Notes under the pieces: generated by a model | Told to the model about the DNA's origin: nothing | Database searches by the model: none | What the model saw: only the letters and a program-made list of their open reading frames with translations | Assembly: GCF_030687535.1 (NCBI RefSeq) | Contig: NZ_CP117437.1 | Span: 5,329,501-5,393,500 of the forward strand | Origin: Pseudomonas sp. FP2335 | GTDB lineage: Bacteria > Pseudomonadota > Gammaproteobacteria > Pseudomonadales > Pseudomonadaceae | Length of the DNA stretch: 64,000 bases | Reading direction: 5' to 3' | Shown: piece by piece, positions 7,909-16,294 of the stretch | Position numbering within the stretch: position 1 is the first letter of the stretch | How the letters are laid out: every line of letters begins with the position of its first letter | Position numbers and translations under genes: made by a program

Positions 7909-8793
7909 TCAGCTGTGACGGTAGTAACGATCCAGCAACGCCGGCAACCCCGCCCGCCAGGCCCGTGGCTTGATACCAAAGGTGTGCAGGATCTTCTTGC
8001 AGGCCAGCACCGCATGCTGCGGTTCGTCACCCGCATCCGGCCGGGCCGCATGAGCCTGGGCGGTGGGTGATTCGATGGCCAATGGGTGGTAATTGCGCGC
8101 TTCGGTGAGGATCGCCTGGCCCAGCGCCAACGGTGTGGTCGCCTCTTGGCCCGCGTAGTGATAAGTGCCCCACAACGGCGCCGCGCAATCGAGCTGCTTG
8201 AGCACCGAAATGATCACCCGCGCCGCATCGTCCACAGGCGTCGGATTGCCACGACGGTCGTCCGCCATCAGCAATTCGTCCGGTTTCTCGGCACGGGCCA
8301 GGAAGCGCCCGAGGGAGCCGTCGACACTGTCATCCAGCAGCCAGCCAAACCGTAGCAACACATGTTGCGGGCAGGTGGCGCGCACGCTCTGTTCGATACG
8401 CCACAACGCCTGGCCGCGCAGGCCCAGGGGCACCGGCTCGTCTTTTTCGCTGTAGGCGGTGGCGCGGGAGCCATCGAACACCCGGTAGCTGGAGGGTTGC
8501 AGCAAGGTGATGGTGTGGTGCTGGCACAGTTCGGCCAGGCGTTCGATGGCGAACTCCTGGGCGGCCAGACGGGTTTCGCTGACGGCTTCGGCCTGGAACC
8601 AGTCGAAATAGTAGGCGAGGTTGATCAACGCATCGGGACGGGTGTCGTCGAGCAATTGGGTAAGGCTCGCGGCATCCCAGCCGTCTTGGGGCGGTTTGGG
8701 GGCGAGGAAACCGATGTCTTCCTCTGCACCGAGGCGAATCAGCGCCTGCCCGAGGGCATTCCCGCCGCCCAACAACATAAGGCGCATTCGCAT
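7909..8793 (-). CDS. NAD(P)-dependent epimerase/sugar-nucleotide-binding protein (RmlD-like)
   Basis: A 294-residue protein of the short-chain dehydrogenase superfamily. The N-terminal nucleotide-binding motif is LMLLGGGNALGQAL (G-x-x-x-x-G form), followed by DALINLAYYFDWFQAEA and LLQPSSYRVFDG, which align with RmlD-type dTDP-4-dehydrorhamnose reductases. The usual YxxxK is not clear: YSEKDEPVPLG is the nearest match, so catalytic activity is uncertain. I started at MRMRLMLL (8793) because the Rossmann strand begins there; no strong RBS is visible and an ATG six bases later is also possible. It has no evident rhamnose-operon neighbours. Confidence 0.72.
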   Translation of the reverse strand: MRMRLMLLGGGNALGQALIRLGAEEDIGFLAPKPPQDGWDAASLTQLLDDTRPDALINLAYYFDWFQAEAVSETRLAAQEFAIERLAELCQHHTITLLQPSSYRVFDGSRATAYSEKDEPVPLGLRGQALWRIEQSVRATCPQHVLLRFGWLLDDSVDGSLGRFLARAEKPDELLMADDRRGNPTPVDDAARVIISVLKQLDCAAPLWGTYHYAGQEATTPLALGQAILTEARNYHPLAIESPTAQAHAARPDAGDEPQHAVLACKKILHTFGIKPRAWRAGLPALLDRYYRHS

Positions 8794-8880
8794 AGATTGA
8801 GCAGGCCCGGTCAGTTTGGAACGATGGCTATTTAAGTATTGGTCAGAATCGTTGCATTTTGCGGGTTTGTAGCGCAACCG

Positions 8881-10965
8881 TCACGGATTAACTGTTTTCG
8901 TGCCGGCCGCGGTCGGGTCATGCTCAAGGGTTGCTCGTGCGGGCACCAGGACCTGCTGTGGATAAGTCTGCGCGAACTGCACCTCGGCACAGTTATCCAC
9001 AAGCTTTTTCAAGCGCTGGTTGAACGCACGGCTCACCGCGTATTGCCCGCCCGACACCGTGCGGAACTGCGCCGTGAGCACCACGCCATTGAGGTCCATC
9101 TTGTCGACGCCAAACACCTCCAGCGGCCCTTGCAGGTTGTACTTGAGGAACACATCGTCGCGAATCGACTGCCCCGCCTCGCGGATCAACTCTACGGCCT
9201 TGTCCACATCGGTGTCGTAGGTGAACTGCACCGAGAAGAACGCATAGGCAAATTGCCGCGACTGGTTGGTGACCGCCTTGATCTGCCCGAACGGCACCGA
9301 ATGCACAAACCCCTTGCCGTCACGCAGGCGCAACGTGCGAATGGTCAAGCCCTCGACCGTACCGGCGTGGCCCGAGTCGAGCACTACCCAGTCGCCGATG
9401 GACAGCGTGTCTTCGATGATGATGAACAGCCCGGTGATCACATCCTGCACCAGTTGCTGCGAACCAAAACCAATCGCCAGGCCGACCACTCCGGCACCCG
9501 CCAGCAGCGGCGCAACGTTGATCCCCAGATTGGCCATGGTGGTGATCGCGCAGATCACCACCAGGATGATCTTCACCGCATTGCGCACCAGCGGCAGGAT
9601 GGTTTTCACCCGAGTGCTCGGCTGGCGGCTGGAGCGTTTGTTCACCGGCGGTTTCAAGGCTTCCTGGATCGCGGTGTCGAGCACCACCCAGAACAGCCAG
9701 GTCATCAACAGGATCAGGCCGATGCTGCTGAGTGAGTCGCTGATCGCCCGGCCGATGGAATTGCGCTCGGCGAACTCGAACAACGAGACACCCCAGATGC
9801 GCCCGAGGATCTCGATAAAGCCGATCGCCATGGCAATGCGCAGGATTGCGTGCAGCAGGCTGAGAAAACGCTCCTTGTAGGCACTGCTGCGCTGGATCGC
9901 CACCTGGCTGCGCGACTTGAACAGATGTTGCAGCACGGTACTGAGGAACACGGTGCCGATCAGCAGGATCGTGGTGAACAAGGCGCAGCGCAGGGCTTTT
10001 TGATTGTCGTCGCCGGCGCCAATCAGGTTGATCGCCGAGACCAGCACCATCAACAGGATCGGCCAGTACCACAGCCCGGAAAACACCCGCAGGGATTGTT
10101 GCAACGCCGGATGTTTCAGGCGCTGGGCCAGCGGCCGATTGCGAATCAGATGGGCCACCGGGCGGCGCAGGCGCACGACCAGTACGCCAAAGATCACGGC
10201 GGCAAACAGGCCGGTAAATACCGCGACGCTGCTGGTGATATTGCCACCGAGTTGGCGAGCGATTTGCGGGCTGGTCAGGGCATCACTGAGGGCAGCCAGG
10301 AAGCCGATCAGGAACAGCGGCTTGGGACAATAATTGCGAATAATCCGCACCGCCGAACGCTTGTGGCCGAGATTGAACATGACGATCACGCAGAGCAGCA
10401 TCGATGTGGAAAAGATCCCGCTGCTGGTGGCGTAGGCAAAACACAGCGCCAGCGCACGTCCTACGGAAGTCGGTAAAAAGTGGCTGACATAGAGGGTCAG
10501 CGGCAGACAAATCAGTGCGGGAATCGTATAGGGCACCACGTACCCGAGCAGCGCCTGCAGGCGCTCGCGCGGCTCAAACCATGCGCGTCGCCCCAAGCGC
10601 TGCACAATCAAACGCCCGAGCAACGTCAGCAAGGCAAACGCACCGACCCACACCCCGGACAACAAGACGAAGTCCCCGGCCACGCTCCATGGCGAACGCT
10701 CGGACGTCTGATCGACCAACCGCCCTACTTCATCCGCCGCGCGATCGGCGCGCAGGCGCCAGGCGTCAATGAGGCCCTGGTTGAGGTCGAGCTGCTGTTG
10801 CACATCGTCGATGCTGGAACTGATGGCCCCCAACAACCCGCCTTCCACTAACAACTCAGGCTTGGCCGGCGCTTGGGCTTCGGGCGCGGAATCCGCGGCG
10901 TACAGGGCGCCGCTGGCGCACAACAGCAGCGCGGCGAGCAGGAATGCAGTCTTGAAATTCAGCAA
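8881..10965 (-). CDS. MscS-family mechanosensitive ion channel
   Basis: Inner-membrane channel of about 694 residues, larger than MscS and similar in build to YbiO-type channels. It starts with a signal peptide (LNFKTAFLLAALLLCASGALYA), then a periplasmic helical segment, then many membrane helices. The pore-forming last helix and beta domain lie at about residues 479-685: NLGINVAPLLAGAGVVGLAIGFGSQ, cut here for length, then IEDTLSIGDWVVLDSGHAGTVE. I chose a TTG start at 10965 because AAGGAG lies nine bases before it and the signal peptide begins there; the first ATG, at 11040, would add an unlikely polar leader. It releases solutes on osmotic downshock. Confidence 0.85.
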   Translation of the reverse strand: MLNFKTAFLLAALLLCASGALYAADSAPEAQAPAKPELLVEGGLLGAISSSIDDVQQQLDLNQGLIDAWRLRADRAADEVGRLVDQTSERSPWSVAGDFVLLSGVWVGAFALLTLLGRLIVQRLGRRAWFEPRERLQALLGYVVPYTIPALICLPLTLYVSHFLPTSVGRALALCFAYATSSGIFSTSMLLCVIVMFNLGHKRSAVRIIRNYCPKPLFLIGFLAALSDALTSPQIARQLGGNITSSVAVFTGLFAAVIFGVLVVRLRRPVAHLIRNRPLAQRLKHPALQQSLRVFSGLWYWPILLMVLVSAINLIGAGDDNQKALRCALFTTILLIGTVFLSTVLQHLFKSRSQVAIQRSSAYKERFLSLLHAILRIAMAIGFIEILGRIWGVSLFEFAERNSIGRAISDSLSSIGLILLMTWLFWVVLDTAIQEALKPPVNKRSSRQPSTRVKTILPLVRNAVKIILVVICAITTMANLGINVAPLLAGAGVVGLAIGFGSQQLVQDVITGLFIIIEDTLSIGDWVVLDSGHAGTVEGLTIRTLRLRDGKGFVHSVPFGQIKAVTNQSRQFAYAFFSVQFTYDTDVDKAVELIREAGQSIRDDVFLKYNLQGPLEVFGVDKMDLNGVVLTAQFRTVSGGQYAVSRAFNQRLKKLVDNCAEVQFAQTYPQQVLVPARATLEHDPTAAGTKTVNP

Positions 10966-11135
10966 AACACCGGACTCCTTGCAGATGGGTCTGTAAGGAA
11001 CTGACGGGATTGAGGCTTGATCGTTCCCCCGCGCGGCCATGTTTATGCCATCCGTAGGACGCTGGAAACTTTCCGCGGCCCCTTAGAGTCAGCCTTAAAC
11101 GAGGGTAAGCCCCCCACTCTTTTTCAGGAGCAACC

Positions 11136-11915
11136 ATGGCTGCGATCCCCGACTGGATGCCCATCACGCCCAACGTCGCCATCACTCGGTTCACGGTGCT
11201 GACGGTCAATATCCATAAGGGTTTTACCGCCCTGAACCGGCGATTCATCCTGCCCGAGCTGCGCGAAGCGGTGCGTGCCGTGGGCGCGGACATGGTGTTC
11301 CTGCAGGAAATCCATGGCACCCACGAACGCCACCCGCAGCGCTACAGCGACTGGCCCAACATGCCACAGTACGAATTCCTCGCCGACAGCATCTGGCCGC
11401 AGTTCGCCTACGGACGCAACGCCGTCTATCCCCACGGCGATCACGGCAATGCGCTGCTGTCGAAATTCCAGATCGTGCGCTATGACAACCTCGACATTTC
11501 CCAGAGCGGCCATGAAAACCGCGGCCTCCTGCATTGTGTGCTGCGCCTGCCGGGCAGCGGCCATGAGGTGCACGCGATCTGCATCCACCTGGGCCTGCGC
11601 GAGGTCCATCGCCAGCAACAGTTGCGCCTGCTGGAGCAGCGTATTCGCGAGATTCCCGCCGAGGCGCCGCTGGTGGTTGCTGGCGATTTCAACGACTGGC
11701 GGCAGAAGGCCGACTTGAGCCAGAGCGGCCTCACCGAAGTATTCGTGCAGGCCCATGGCAAGCCGGCGCGCACGTTCCCGGCGCGGCTGCCGTTGCTGCC
11801 TCTGGACCGCATCTACGTGCGCAACCTCAAGGTACACAACCCCCAGGTGTTGACCACGCGGCCCTGGTCGCATTTGTCTGACCATGTGCCGCTGTCGGTG
11901 GAGATCGAGCTATGA
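11136..11915 (+). CDS. ybhP: YbhP-like endonuclease/exonuclease/phosphatase family protein
   Basis: A 259-residue metal-dependent phosphoesterase of the EEP superfamily. Visible catalytic motifs are LTVNIHKGF (Asn), MVFLQEIHG (metal-binding Glu), VVAGDFNDW (Asp and Asn) and LSDHVPL (general base Asp-His). There is no signal peptide. It is the first gene of a three-gene unit with clsB (four-base overlap ATGA) and ybhN, the same order as in E. coli. The substrate is unknown; the operon suggests a phospholipid or phosphodiester. RBS CAGGAG precedes ATG 11136. Confidence 0.9.
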   Translation: MAAIPDWMPITPNVAITRFTVLTVNIHKGFTALNRRFILPELREAVRAVGADMVFLQEIHGTHERHPQRYSDWPNMPQYEFLADSIWPQFAYGRNAVYPHGDHGNALLSKFQIVRYDNLDISQSGHENRGLLHCVLRLPGSGHEVHAICIHLGLREVHRQQQLRLLEQRIREIPAEAPLVVAGDFNDWRQKADLSQSGLTEVFVQAHGKPARTFPARLPLLPLDRIYVRNLKVHNPQVLTTRPWSHLSDHVPLSVEIEL

Positions 11916-13174
11916 ACATTGCCGTCGAACACATCGCCACCGACCAGCCGCCGGATCAAACCAAGGCCCGTGACCTGGATTACGGCTGGCAGAGCGGTAA
12001 CCAGGTTGAGTTGCTGGAAAACGGCGAAGCGTACTTCCCCAAGGTGTTCGAGGTATTGCGCCAGGCGCAGCGGGAGATCCTGCTGGAGACCTTTATCCTG
12101 TTCGAAGACAAGGTAGGCCTTGAGCTGCAAGGCGTGCTTATTGAGGCGGCCCGACGTGGGGTGAAGGTGGTGGTCAGCCTGGACGGTTTTGGTTGCGGTG
12201 AGTTGCGGCCGGCGTTTCTTGGCGAACTGGCCGACGCCGGCGTGACGGTGCAGATGTTCGACCCCGCGTCCAAGACCCTGGGCATTCGCACCAACTGGTT
12301 TCGCCGCTTGCACCGCAAGATTGTGGTCGTGGACGCCAACGTGGCGTTTATCGGCGGGATCAATTTTTCGGCGGATCACCTGGGGGATTTCGGCCCTGAG
12401 GCCAAGCAGGATTACGCCGTGCAGGTGATGGGCCCGGCGGTGGCGGACTTGCATCACTTCGCCCTGGCGCAGAGCGGTCGCCAGGTGCGTATGCGGCGCG
12501 GCTGGCGGCGGCGCCAGCAACCACCGTCAGCGTGGCCCGGTGATCAAGGCGAGGGGCTGGTGCGCCTGATTTACCGTGACAACCTGCAACACCGCGATGA
12601 CATCGAAGAAGCCTATATCCATGCCCTGGGCAAGGCGCAGACACGTGTGGTGATCGCCAACGCGTACTTCTTCCCCGGCTACCGCCTGCTGCGCGCAATC
12701 CGCAATGCGGCGCGCCGGGGCGTACAGGTGCAACTGATCATGCAGGGCCAGCCCGATGTGCTGCTGGCCAAGCTGGCGGCGCGCATGCTCTACGACTACT
12801 TGCTCAAGGACGGCGTGGTGATCCACGAATATTGCCAGCGCCCATTGCACGGCAAAGTCGCGCTGGTGGATGAAGAGTGGAGCACCGTGGGCTCAAGCAA
12901 CCTCGACCCGCTGAGCCTGTCGCTGAACCTGGAGGCCAACGTGTTGATTCATGACCGCCGGTTCAACCAACAGCTGTACGAGCGCCTGCAAACCCTAGCG
13001 AAAGACCACTGTCAGACCATGCCGGAAAACCGCAAGCCGCGTTTATGGCTATGGCGGTTGACCGTGGGGTTCCTGGTGTTTCATGTGATGCGTCACTTCC
13101 CCGCGCTGACGGGTTGGTTGCCGGCGCACAAGCCGCGGTTGAAACCCATCGAGAGCCAGGCCCATGACCTCTAA
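11912..13174 (+). CDS. clsB: Cardiolipin synthase B (phospholipase D superfamily)
   Basis: Membrane-associated phospholipase-D-type transferase of 420 residues that makes cardiolipin from phosphatidylglycerol, and in E. coli from phosphatidylethanolamine too. Two HKD motifs are present: HRKIVVVDANVAFIGG (about residues 134-149) and HGKVALVDEEWSTVGSSN (about 313-330), both complete with His, Lys and Asp. Unlike ClsA there are no N-terminal membrane helices; a C-terminal hydrophobic segment (LWRLTVGFLVFHVM) may touch the membrane. It overlaps ybhP by four bases and ybhN by eleven, implying coupled translation. Confidence 0.92.
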   Translation: MNIAVEHIATDQPPDQTKARDLDYGWQSGNQVELLENGEAYFPKVFEVLRQAQREILLETFILFEDKVGLELQGVLIEAARRGVKVVVSLDGFGCGELRPAFLGELADAGVTVQMFDPASKTLGIRTNWFRRLHRKIVVVDANVAFIGGINFSADHLGDFGPEAKQDYAVQVMGPAVADLHHFALAQSGRQVRMRRGWRRRQQPPSAWPGDQGEGLVRLIYRDNLQHRDDIEEAYIHALGKAQTRVVIANAYFFPGYRLLRAIRNAARRGVQVQLIMQGQPDVLLAKLAARMLYDYLLKDGVVIHEYCQRPLHGKVALVDEEWSTVGSSNLDPLSLSLNLEANVLIHDRRFNQQLYERLQTLAKDHCQTMPENRKPRLWLWRLTVGFLVFHVMRHFPALTGWLPAHKPRLKPIESQAHDL

Positions 13175-14120
13175 AGCCAGTGCTTCGCGCTTTGCCAACT
13201 GGAAGAAACCACTGACCGTGTTGTTCTTCCTGGCGCTGATTGTGCTGTTCACCCTCCTCGCTCGACGCATCGATTGGAGTGAAGTGCTGCAGACCCTGGG
13301 CGATTTCAAGCTGCGCACCTTGTTGATCGCGGGCGCGCTGACGCTGTGCAGTTTTCTGGTGTACGCCAGCTTCGATCTGATCGGCCGCACTTACATCCGC
13401 CAGAACCTGGGCTGGAAACAGATTCTGCCGGTGGGGATCATCAGTTATGCGTTCAACCTCAACCTCAGCGCATGGGTCGGCGGCATTGCCATGCGCTATC
13501 GATTGTATTCGCGGCTGGGGGTAAGCAACGGCAATATCGCCAAGATCCTCGGCCTGAGCCTGGCAACCAATTGGTTTGGCTACATGGCGCTGGCAGGGGT
13601 GGTGTTCAGCAGCGGCCTGGTGCGCATGCCGCCGGGCTGGAAAGTCAGCACTGGCGCGTTGCAGGGCATTGGCCTGGTGTTGGTGCTGGCGAGCCTGGGG
13701 TATCTGGCAGCGTGCCAGTTTTGCAAAAAGCGCGCGTGGGCGATCCGGGGCATGGAGATCAATCTGCCGTCGGTGCGCATGGCATGCCTGCAACTGGCCT
13801 TGGGCGCGTTGAACTGGTCGCTGATGGCGGCGGTGATCTTCACCCTGCTGCCGGCCAAGCTCGATTATCCACTGGTGTTGGGGGTATTGCTGATCAGCGC
13901 GATTGCCGGTGTGCTCACCCATGTTCCTGCGGGTTTGGGCGTGCTGGAGGCGGTGTTTATCGCGCTGTTGCAGCATGAGGCGTCGCGGGGCAGTTTATTG
14001 GCGGGGTTGATTGCCTACCGGGCGATTTATTTTATTGTGCCGCTGTTGATTGCATTGGTGATGTACCTCGCGGTGGAGGCCAAGGCCAAGGCGTTGCGGG
14101 TGAAGAAGGCACCGGCTTGA
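13164..14120 (+). CDS. ybhN: YbhN-like inner-membrane protein (LPG synthase transmembrane family)
   Basis: A 318-residue polytopic membrane protein with about eight hydrophobic helices (for example TVLFFLALIVLFTLLAR, LLIAGALTLCSFLVYASF, LVLGVLLISAIAGVLTHV, IYFIVPLLIALVMYLAV). It matches the lysylphosphatidylglycerol-synthase transmembrane family but lacks the cytosolic aminoacyl-transfer domain of MprF. The VPAGLGVLEAVFI segment is a family signature. Its function is not established; the fixed linkage with clsB points to phospholipid movement or modification. ATG 13164 lies inside the end of clsB. Confidence 0.88.
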   Translation: MTSKASASRFANWKKPLTVLFFLALIVLFTLLARRIDWSEVLQTLGDFKLRTLLIAGALTLCSFLVYASFDLIGRTYIRQNLGWKQILPVGIISYAFNLNLSAWVGGIAMRYRLYSRLGVSNGNIAKILGLSLATNWFGYMALAGVVFSSGLVRMPPGWKVSTGALQGIGLVLVLASLGYLAACQFCKKRAWAIRGMEINLPSVRMACLQLALGALNWSLMAAVIFTLLPAKLDYPLVLGVLLISAIAGVLTHVPAGLGVLEAVFIALLQHEASRGSLLAGLIAYRAIYFIVPLLIALVMYLAVEAKAKALRVKKAPA

Positions 14121-14141
14121 ATCACTGTTGATTGATCTATT

Positions 14142-14250
14142 GCCTTCGCGGGCAAGCCCGCTCCCACAGTTGGAATGCATTTTCCCTGCTGGAATGCACT
14201 TTCCCTGCTGGAATGCACTCCCCTGTGGGAGCGGGCTTGCCCGCGAAGGC
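14142..14250. repeat. REP inverted pair with tandem 19-base repeats in its loop
   Basis: Two perfect 28-base inverted arms (14142-14169 and 14223-14250, core CGCGGGCAAGCCCGCTCCCA) flank a loop made of about 2.8 tandem copies of the 19-base unit TGGAATGCACTTTCCCTGC (14171-14189, 14190-14208, 14209-14225). The element lies between the convergent ybhN and hydrolase genes. Confidence 0.9.
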
Positions 14251-14269
14251 GGCGTCAATGACACCCCGC

Positions 14270-15025
14270 TTATCGGGACTGGATGATGCTCAAGCGCTCC
14301 CCCACCACCATCTCGGTAATCCAGTCCACCAGGATCGAGGTGTAGGCCTGCTGTGACACAGGATCGCTCAACGAATGGTCGGCACCATCGATGATGCGGT
14401 GGGTCAACGAGTGAGTCTGCTGGCACGCCGCGCGGTAGCTCATGATGGTGGCGTGGGGCACGTGCTCGTCCGTCTCGGATTCGACGATCAGCACATCGCC
14501 GGTAAATTGCGCACAGGCATGCAAGGCTCGATTGGTCTCGGCGTGTACCAGGGTGCTGCGGTAGTCCATCAGGTCGACCTTATCCAGGTCACGCTTGGGT
14601 TTGAGCCATTGCTGGTCGCGGTACAGTGCTGGCACCCGCAGCGCCAGCCAGCGTACCGGGCGCAAGGAAGTGAGGATGGCGGCCAGGTAACCGCCGTAGC
14701 TGGTGCCCACCACCGCCACCGCCGAGGTGTCGATGGCCGGGTGGGCGAGCAACCGGTCGTAAGCCGCCAGTAGATCGCGCAGGTTGTCTTCACGCGTCAC
14801 GCGAGACAGCGCAATGCCTGTGTCGGCGTGACCGCGCAGGTCGAAGGTGAGACACACGCAGCCCAGCCCGGCGATGCCCTTGGCGCGCTCGAGGTCACGC
14901 TCCTGGCTACCGCCCCAGCCGTGCACGAACAGCACCCCTGGCACCTTGGATTTCGGGCTCAGGAAGGTGCCGCTCATTTGCTCGTCGTCAATGTCGATTG
15001 CAATGCTTTCGCTTCTAGCCGTCAT
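14270..15025 (-). CDS. Alpha/beta hydrolase
   Basis: A 251-residue alpha/beta hydrolase. The oxyanion region is VLFVHGWGGS (about residues 31-40), the nucleophile elbow is GTSYGG with Ser109, the acid is probably the Asp in ESETDEHVP, and the catalytic His is in DGADHSLS. The early segment LSPKSKVPGVLF with CLTFDLRGH resembles dienelactone hydrolase or peptidase S9-like families. There is no signal peptide. Its start lies eleven bases inside the DUF3182 gene, so the two are translated together and may act in one pathway. The substrate is unknown. Confidence 0.85.
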   Translation of the reverse strand: MTARSESIAIDIDDEQMSGTFLSPKSKVPGVLFVHGWGGSQERDLERAKGIAGLGCVCLTFDLRGHADTGIALSRVTREDNLRDLLAAYDRLLAHPAIDTSAVAVVGTSYGGYLAAILTSLRPVRWLALRVPALYRDQQWLKPKRDLDKVDLMDYRSTLVHAETNRALHACAQFTGDVLIVESETDEHVPHATIMSYRAACQQTHSLTHRIIDGADHSLSDPVSQQAYTSILVDWITEMVVGERLSIIQSR

Positions 15026-16124
15026 AGGATTTGACCGTCACATACTTGAGAAGAAAGTCACTGTTTTGCGCCGGGCCCCGATACACCTCGATCGCATCCG
15101 CCGGCAGTGCCCGGTCCACGTAGGTCTCCACCGAAGACACACGAATGGCGCGCAGGCCGGGGTGGTTGATAAAGCTTTGCAGCGCCGCCACTTCGGCACT
15201 GCTGGCGCCGCCCATGCGCCAGGATTGTTCGAGCACACCACTGCGGCGCTGGCCGTTGCCGTCCAGGCCCTGGGCAATGTCGTAATTGCGCCGGGACGCA
15301 TAGAAGCCGGGATAGGCCTCGTCGGCGGCGTTATCGAAAACCCGGGCTTGCTCGATAGCCAGGCGTACATCCCCAGGCAATGGGAGCTTGAGCAAGTCTT
15401 CATAGTCGCCCGGCACCACCAGCAGGTCGGAGCCGCCGTAGACACCTTCACCCTGCCCGTCCTGGGTCAGGTATTGCTCGCCGCAGTAGCTGAATACGTG
15501 ATCGCCGATAAAGCTCTGACCGACACTGTGGGTCATCACGTCCTGCAAATCCTGCTCCAGCACCAGGCCTTCATCAATCAGTGCCGCAGCGCCGGGACGC
15601 GCCAGCACTGCCTCGAATTCATCCAGGTTGTGGATAACTTCCTGGCCTCGTCCGGCGCAAGCATGCACGGGCTTCAGGCGGATCGGCCCACACTTGAGCA
15701 GGTGCGCGGCGGCGGGCCTGGCGTCCTCCAACGCGAAGACGCTCACGCCATCCAACACGACTTTTCGTACGCGCTCAGCGAAGAGGGATGACCAGCCTTC
15801 CGGGGCCTTGGCCTGCGGGTTCAACAGGCCGTGGCTGATCGCCTTGGTGCAGATGAAGTCGTGATCGACATAACCGCCCCACAGGTCTTGCGGGCCTTTG
15901 ACTTGAAGCGCTCGCGCTTGCGCGGCGCCGACCAGGGTCTGGGTGGGCAGCACGTAGAGTTCCCGGCCGGCATGCTGCTGCGCGTCGTAACTGCCGCCGA
16001 ACTTGAGGCCTAGAATCTGCGCCAGCCAGCGCGCCAGCGCGTGGTTGGTGTCGACTTCATGCTGCGCAGCCCCCTCTCGGGTGGAGTGGGCGACTACGAG
16101 TTTCTTGCGTTGTGTCGGGGTCAT
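15015..16124 (-). CDS. DUF3182 family protein, ATP-grasp-like
   Basis: A 369-residue cytosolic protein that I assign to DUF3182. Its layout looks like an ATP-grasp ligase: Lys151-Pro152 followed by a glycine loop (IRLKPVHACAGRGQEV), a hinge with LVLEQDL (Glu190, Asp192), then an Arg/Asn/Asp cluster (SRRNYDIAQG, residues 277-286) and a C-terminal ending LEQSWRMGGASSAE like the metal and substrate region of that fold. This is inference from motif order, not an established assignment. The start at 16124 has GAGGGG at a proper distance. It overlaps the hydrolase gene by eleven bases. Confidence 0.7.
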   Translation of the reverse strand: MTPTQRKKLVVAHSTREGAAQHEVDTNHALARWLAQILGLKFGGSYDAQQHAGRELYVLPTQTLVGAAQARALQVKGPQDLWGGYVDHDFICTKAISHGLLNPQAKAPEGWSSLFAERVRKVVLDGVSVFALEDARPAAAHLLKCGPIRLKPVHACAGRGQEVIHNLDEFEAVLARPGAAALIDEGLVLEQDLQDVMTHSVGQSFIGDHVFSYCGEQYLTQDGQGEGVYGGSDLLVVPGDYEDLLKLPLPGDVRLAIEQARVFDNAADEAYPGFYASRRNYDIAQGLDGNGQRRSGVLEQSWRMGGASSAEVAALQSFINHPGLRAIRVSSVETYVDRALPADAIEVYRGPAQNSDFLLKYVTVKSYDG

Positions 16125-16294
16125 GCGTTCCCCTCGGCTGTGCAGCCCTGTGTGTAAGGGAAGGAATGCAGGGATCACGCCAAGGCCCGCAGAGTACAGA
16201 AGGCTGTCAAATCAAGCCCTTACGCAAAAAGCGATGGCATAACGCCTGTTTTATTCTGCACGAGGCGGCCGTGATTCGGTGGTGTTCTGCACGA

